Source of the DNA: Nitrospirae bacterium RBG_16_43_11
Lineage (GTDB): Bacteria > Nitrospirota > 9FT-COMBO-42-15 > HDB-SIOI813
DNA length: 8,249 nucleotides
Assembly: GCA_001805165.1 (NCBI GenBank)
Contig: MHEI01000087.1
Location: 1-8,249, forward strand
Direction: 5' to 3'
The notes below the pieces were generated by a model. That model had not been told where the DNA came from. It searched no databases and saw only the letters and a list, made by a program, of their open reading frames with translations. Every line of letters starts with the position of its first letter. Within the stretch, counting starts at the first letter, position 1. Of the stretch, positions 6,915 through 8,249 are shown piece by piece. Position numbers and translations under genes: made by a program.

Positions 6915-6931
6915 AAAAATGAGGGAATCAA
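6884..6931 (-). promoter_or_regulatory. Candidate divergent promoter(s) for gmd
   Basis: Two readings are possible on the minus strand. TTGATT (complement of 6926-6931) with TATTTT (6903-6908) has a 17-bp spacer and would leave a leader of about 20 bases. TTGCAT (6908-6913) with TATATT (6884-6889) has an 18-bp spacer and would start transcription at or next to the gmd ATG. Both overlap the + strand promoter. AT richness makes chance matches likely. Confidence 0.3.
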
Positions 6932-6966
6932 TAAAAAGCAAACGATAAATATTAATGGAACAGTAT

Positions 6967-6973
6967 AAAGGAG
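6967..6973 (+). promoter_or_regulatory. Ribosome binding site deciding the cupin start
   Basis: AAAGGAG lies 7 bases before ATG 6981 but only 4 before an adjoining in-frame TTG at 6978, which favours the ATG. Confidence 0.7.
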
Positions 6974-6980
6974 ATAATTG

Positions 6981-7385
6981 ATGCCGATTGAATGGATAAA
7001 AGATGGTAAAGATGTCATTGCAGTCATTATCCCTGCTGGTTTTTATCCTGATAAGACAGATTTTATAACACCTCCAGATTACAAACAGCAAATCGGTTTT
7101 ATTGTGTACAAGTGCGGTGAATCTATAGTGCCACATCGTCATATCCCTATGAAAAGGAGTCTGGTCGGCACATCTGAGGTCCTATTACTTAAATCCGGTA
7201 AGGTTGAAGCAGACTTTTATTCAAAAGATAAAAGATTGGTGGCAACAAGGGTTTTAACCCAGGGTGATATGATTCTATTGGTCAGTGGTGGTCATGGGTT
7301 CAGGATGATGGAAGATACTGTGATGGTGGAAGTAAAGCAGGGTCCATATATAGGGGAAGAAGAGAAAGAACGGTTCAATCCATGA
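6981..7385 (+). CDS. RmlC-type cupin protein of unknown function
   Basis: From ATG 6981 the product is 134 residues, a single small beta-barrel domain. Cupin motif 1 is seen as G46...VPHRH (H52, H54), with E66 and G73 further on in TSEVLLLKSGKVEADFY (64-80), although the spacing from the histidines to the glutamate is longer than in the classic motif. Motif 2 is GDMILLVSGGHGF (95-107) with H105. H52, H54, H105 and possibly E66 could bind a metal. The conserved end VEVKQGPYIGEEEKERF is a feature I associate with a group of uncharacterised cupins in polysaccharide clusters beside DegT-type aminotransferases. It does not show the motifs of RmlC epimerases or of FdtA/QdtA ketoisomerases that I can recognise. 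Its TGA overlaps the aminotransferase ATG (ATGA), so the two are translationally coupled, suggesting a role in the same amino-sugar pathway as an enzyme or regulator. Fold is fairly sure; function is open. Confidence 0.78.
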   Translation: MPIEWIKDGKDVIAVIIPAGFYPDKTDFITPPDYKQQIGFIVYKCGESIVPHRHIPMKRSLVGTSEVLLLKSGKVEADFYSKDKRLVATRVLTQGDMILLVSGGHGFRMMEDTVMVEVKQGPYIGEEEKERFNP

Positions 7386-8249
7386 TACCGGTAAATGAGC
7401 CGTTGATCGGCGAGAGAGAGTTTGAATATGTAACTGAATGTTTAAAGACAGGTTGGATTTCTTCTGCCGGGAGGTTTATAGAGGAGTTTGAACAAAAGTG
7501 GGCATCTTATTGCGGAATGAAATACGGGATAGCGGTAAGCAATGGAACTGTCGCCCTCCAGGTTGCCGTGAATTCTCTTGATCTAAGACCAGGAGATGAG
7601 GTGATTATTCCAACCTTCACCATTATTTCCTGTGCCCTTGCTGTAATATATAATGGCGCGAAGCCTGTACTTGTTGATTCAGAGCCCCGAACATGGACGA
7701 TTGATGTAGACAAGATTGAAGAAAAGATTACATCAAGGACAAAAGCTATTATGCCCGTGCATATTTATGGTCATCCATGTAGAATGGATAAAATTTGGGA
7801 GCTTGCCAAAAGGCATGATCTGAAAATTGTTGAAGATGCGGCAGAGGCACACGGTGCAGAGTATAAAGGCAGAAGGTGCGGGGGCCTTGGGGATATAAGT
7901 TGCTTCAGCTTTTATGCTAATAAGATCATTACTACCGGTGAAGGCGGGATGGTACTTACAAATAATGAAGAATACACACATAGGGCCAGGTCTCTTAGAA
8001 ACTTATCCTTTATAAAAGAGCGGCGTTTTTATCATACTGAGTTAGGCCATAATTTCAGGTTAACTAATCTTCAGGCTGCTATTGGTCTGGCTCAACTTGA
8101 ACGGATTGAAGAAATCATAGAAAAGAAGAGATGGATAGGTCATAGTTACACTGAGAGGTTAAAGGAGACTGTCGGGTTAATACTTCCTGTTGAAGAATCT
8201 GAGGTAAAGAGTATTTACTGGATGTACGGGGTGGTTCTTGATGATAACT
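7382..8249 (+). CDS. per: DegT/DnrJ/EryC1/StrS aminotransferase, probable GDP-perosamine synthase (3' end outside window)
   Basis: The frame runs from ATG 7382 off the right edge, giving 289 codons of a family usually about 360-390 long. Landmarks are TGWISSAGRFIEEFE (23-37), SNGT (53-56, PLP phosphate binding), VEDAAEAHGA (150-159, with D152 contacting the pyridine nitrogen), SFYANKIITTGEGGM (176-190, with K181 as the PLP lysine), and GHNFRLTNLQAAIGLAQLE (about 225-243), then YWMYGVVL near the end. The combination WISS.GRFI, NKIITTGEGGM and N.R.TN.QAAIGLAQLE closely follows GDP-perosamine synthases (Per/RfbE), which aminate C4 of GDP-4-keto-6-deoxymannose with glutamate as donor. The gmd gene supplying that substrate lies 0.5 kb away on the other strand. 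Other 4-amino sugars (for example on UDP carriers) cannot be excluded by sequence alone. The start overlaps the cupin stop by 4 bp and has only a weak GA-rich binding site, consistent with coupling. Confidence 0.85.
   Translation, partial: MIPVNEPLIGEREFEYVTECLKTGWISSAGRFIEEFEQKWASYCGMKYGIAVSNGTVALQVAVNSLDLRPGDEVIIPTFTIISCALAVIYNGAKPVLVDSEPRTWTIDVDKIEEKITSRTKAIMPVHIYGHPCRMDKIWELAKRHDLKIVEDAAEAHGAEYKGRRCGGLGDISCFSFYANKIITTGEGGMVLTNNEEYTHRARSLRNLSFIKERRFYHTELGHNFRLTNLQAAIGLAQLERIEEIIEKKRWIGHSYTERLKETVGLILPVEESEVKSIYWMYGVVLDDN

Noticed and set aside
6978..6980. TTG as start of the cupin gene
   Set aside because: ATG immediately follows and has the better spacing (7 bases) from AAAGGAG.

Overview
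The window is a piece of a surface-polysaccharide (O-antigen or capsule type) biosynthesis region from an AT-leaning bacterium, probably Gram-negative. The gene content (a membrane GT-C enzyme with TPR repeats, several glycosyltransferases, GDP-sugar enzymes, a DUF2304 protein) fits groups such as Nitrospirota or Desulfobacterota, but no marker gene fixes the taxon. There are no RNA genes, CRISPR arrays, transposases or integrases in the window.

Layout from left to right. Bases 1-181 hold the C-terminal end of an unidentified protein (faint DUF362-like look). A 623-residue polytopic protein follows (216-2087, +) that resembles the TMTC/PMT class of polyprenyl-phosphate-sugar-dependent transferases. 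It converges, with a 9-bp overlap, on a membrane GT2 glycosyltransferase (2079-3266, -). A 268-bp divergent intergenic region carries a sigma70-like promoter and leads into a tight three-gene + strand unit: a GT4 glycosyltransferase (3535-4728), a soluble DPM-like GT2 (4734-5450) and a DUF2304 small membrane protein (5443-5796). On the - strand comes GDP-mannose 4,6-dehydratase (gmd, 5831-6877). A 103-bp divergent promoter region separates it from a + strand pair, an RmlC-type cupin (6981-7385) and a DegT/DnrJ/EryC1/StrS aminotransferase of perosamine-synthetase type (7382 to the window end), whose start and stop codons overlap as ATGA.

How the genes fit together. Gmd turns GDP-mannose into GDP-4-keto-6-deoxymannose. 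The aminotransferase carries the sequence hallmarks of the PLP enzyme that aminates this intermediate to GDP-perosamine. The GT4 and GT2 enzymes would assemble glycans. The DPM-like GT2 plus DUF2304 could make a polyprenyl-phosphate sugar, the type of donor that the TMTC-like GT-C protein would use. These links are inferred from family knowledge and gene order.

The main structure not explained by the genes is a 40-bp imperfect direct repeat (33/40 identical) at 3457-3496 and 6875-6914. In both copies it contains a -35/-10 pair with a 17-bp spacer reading into a + strand glycan operon, and it lies between divergent genes. It may be a shared promoter or operator module that co-regulates the two units. 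No wholly new system is evident. The less characterised parts are the cupin coupled to the aminotransferase, the DUF2304 partner, and the possible bacterial TMTC-like route.
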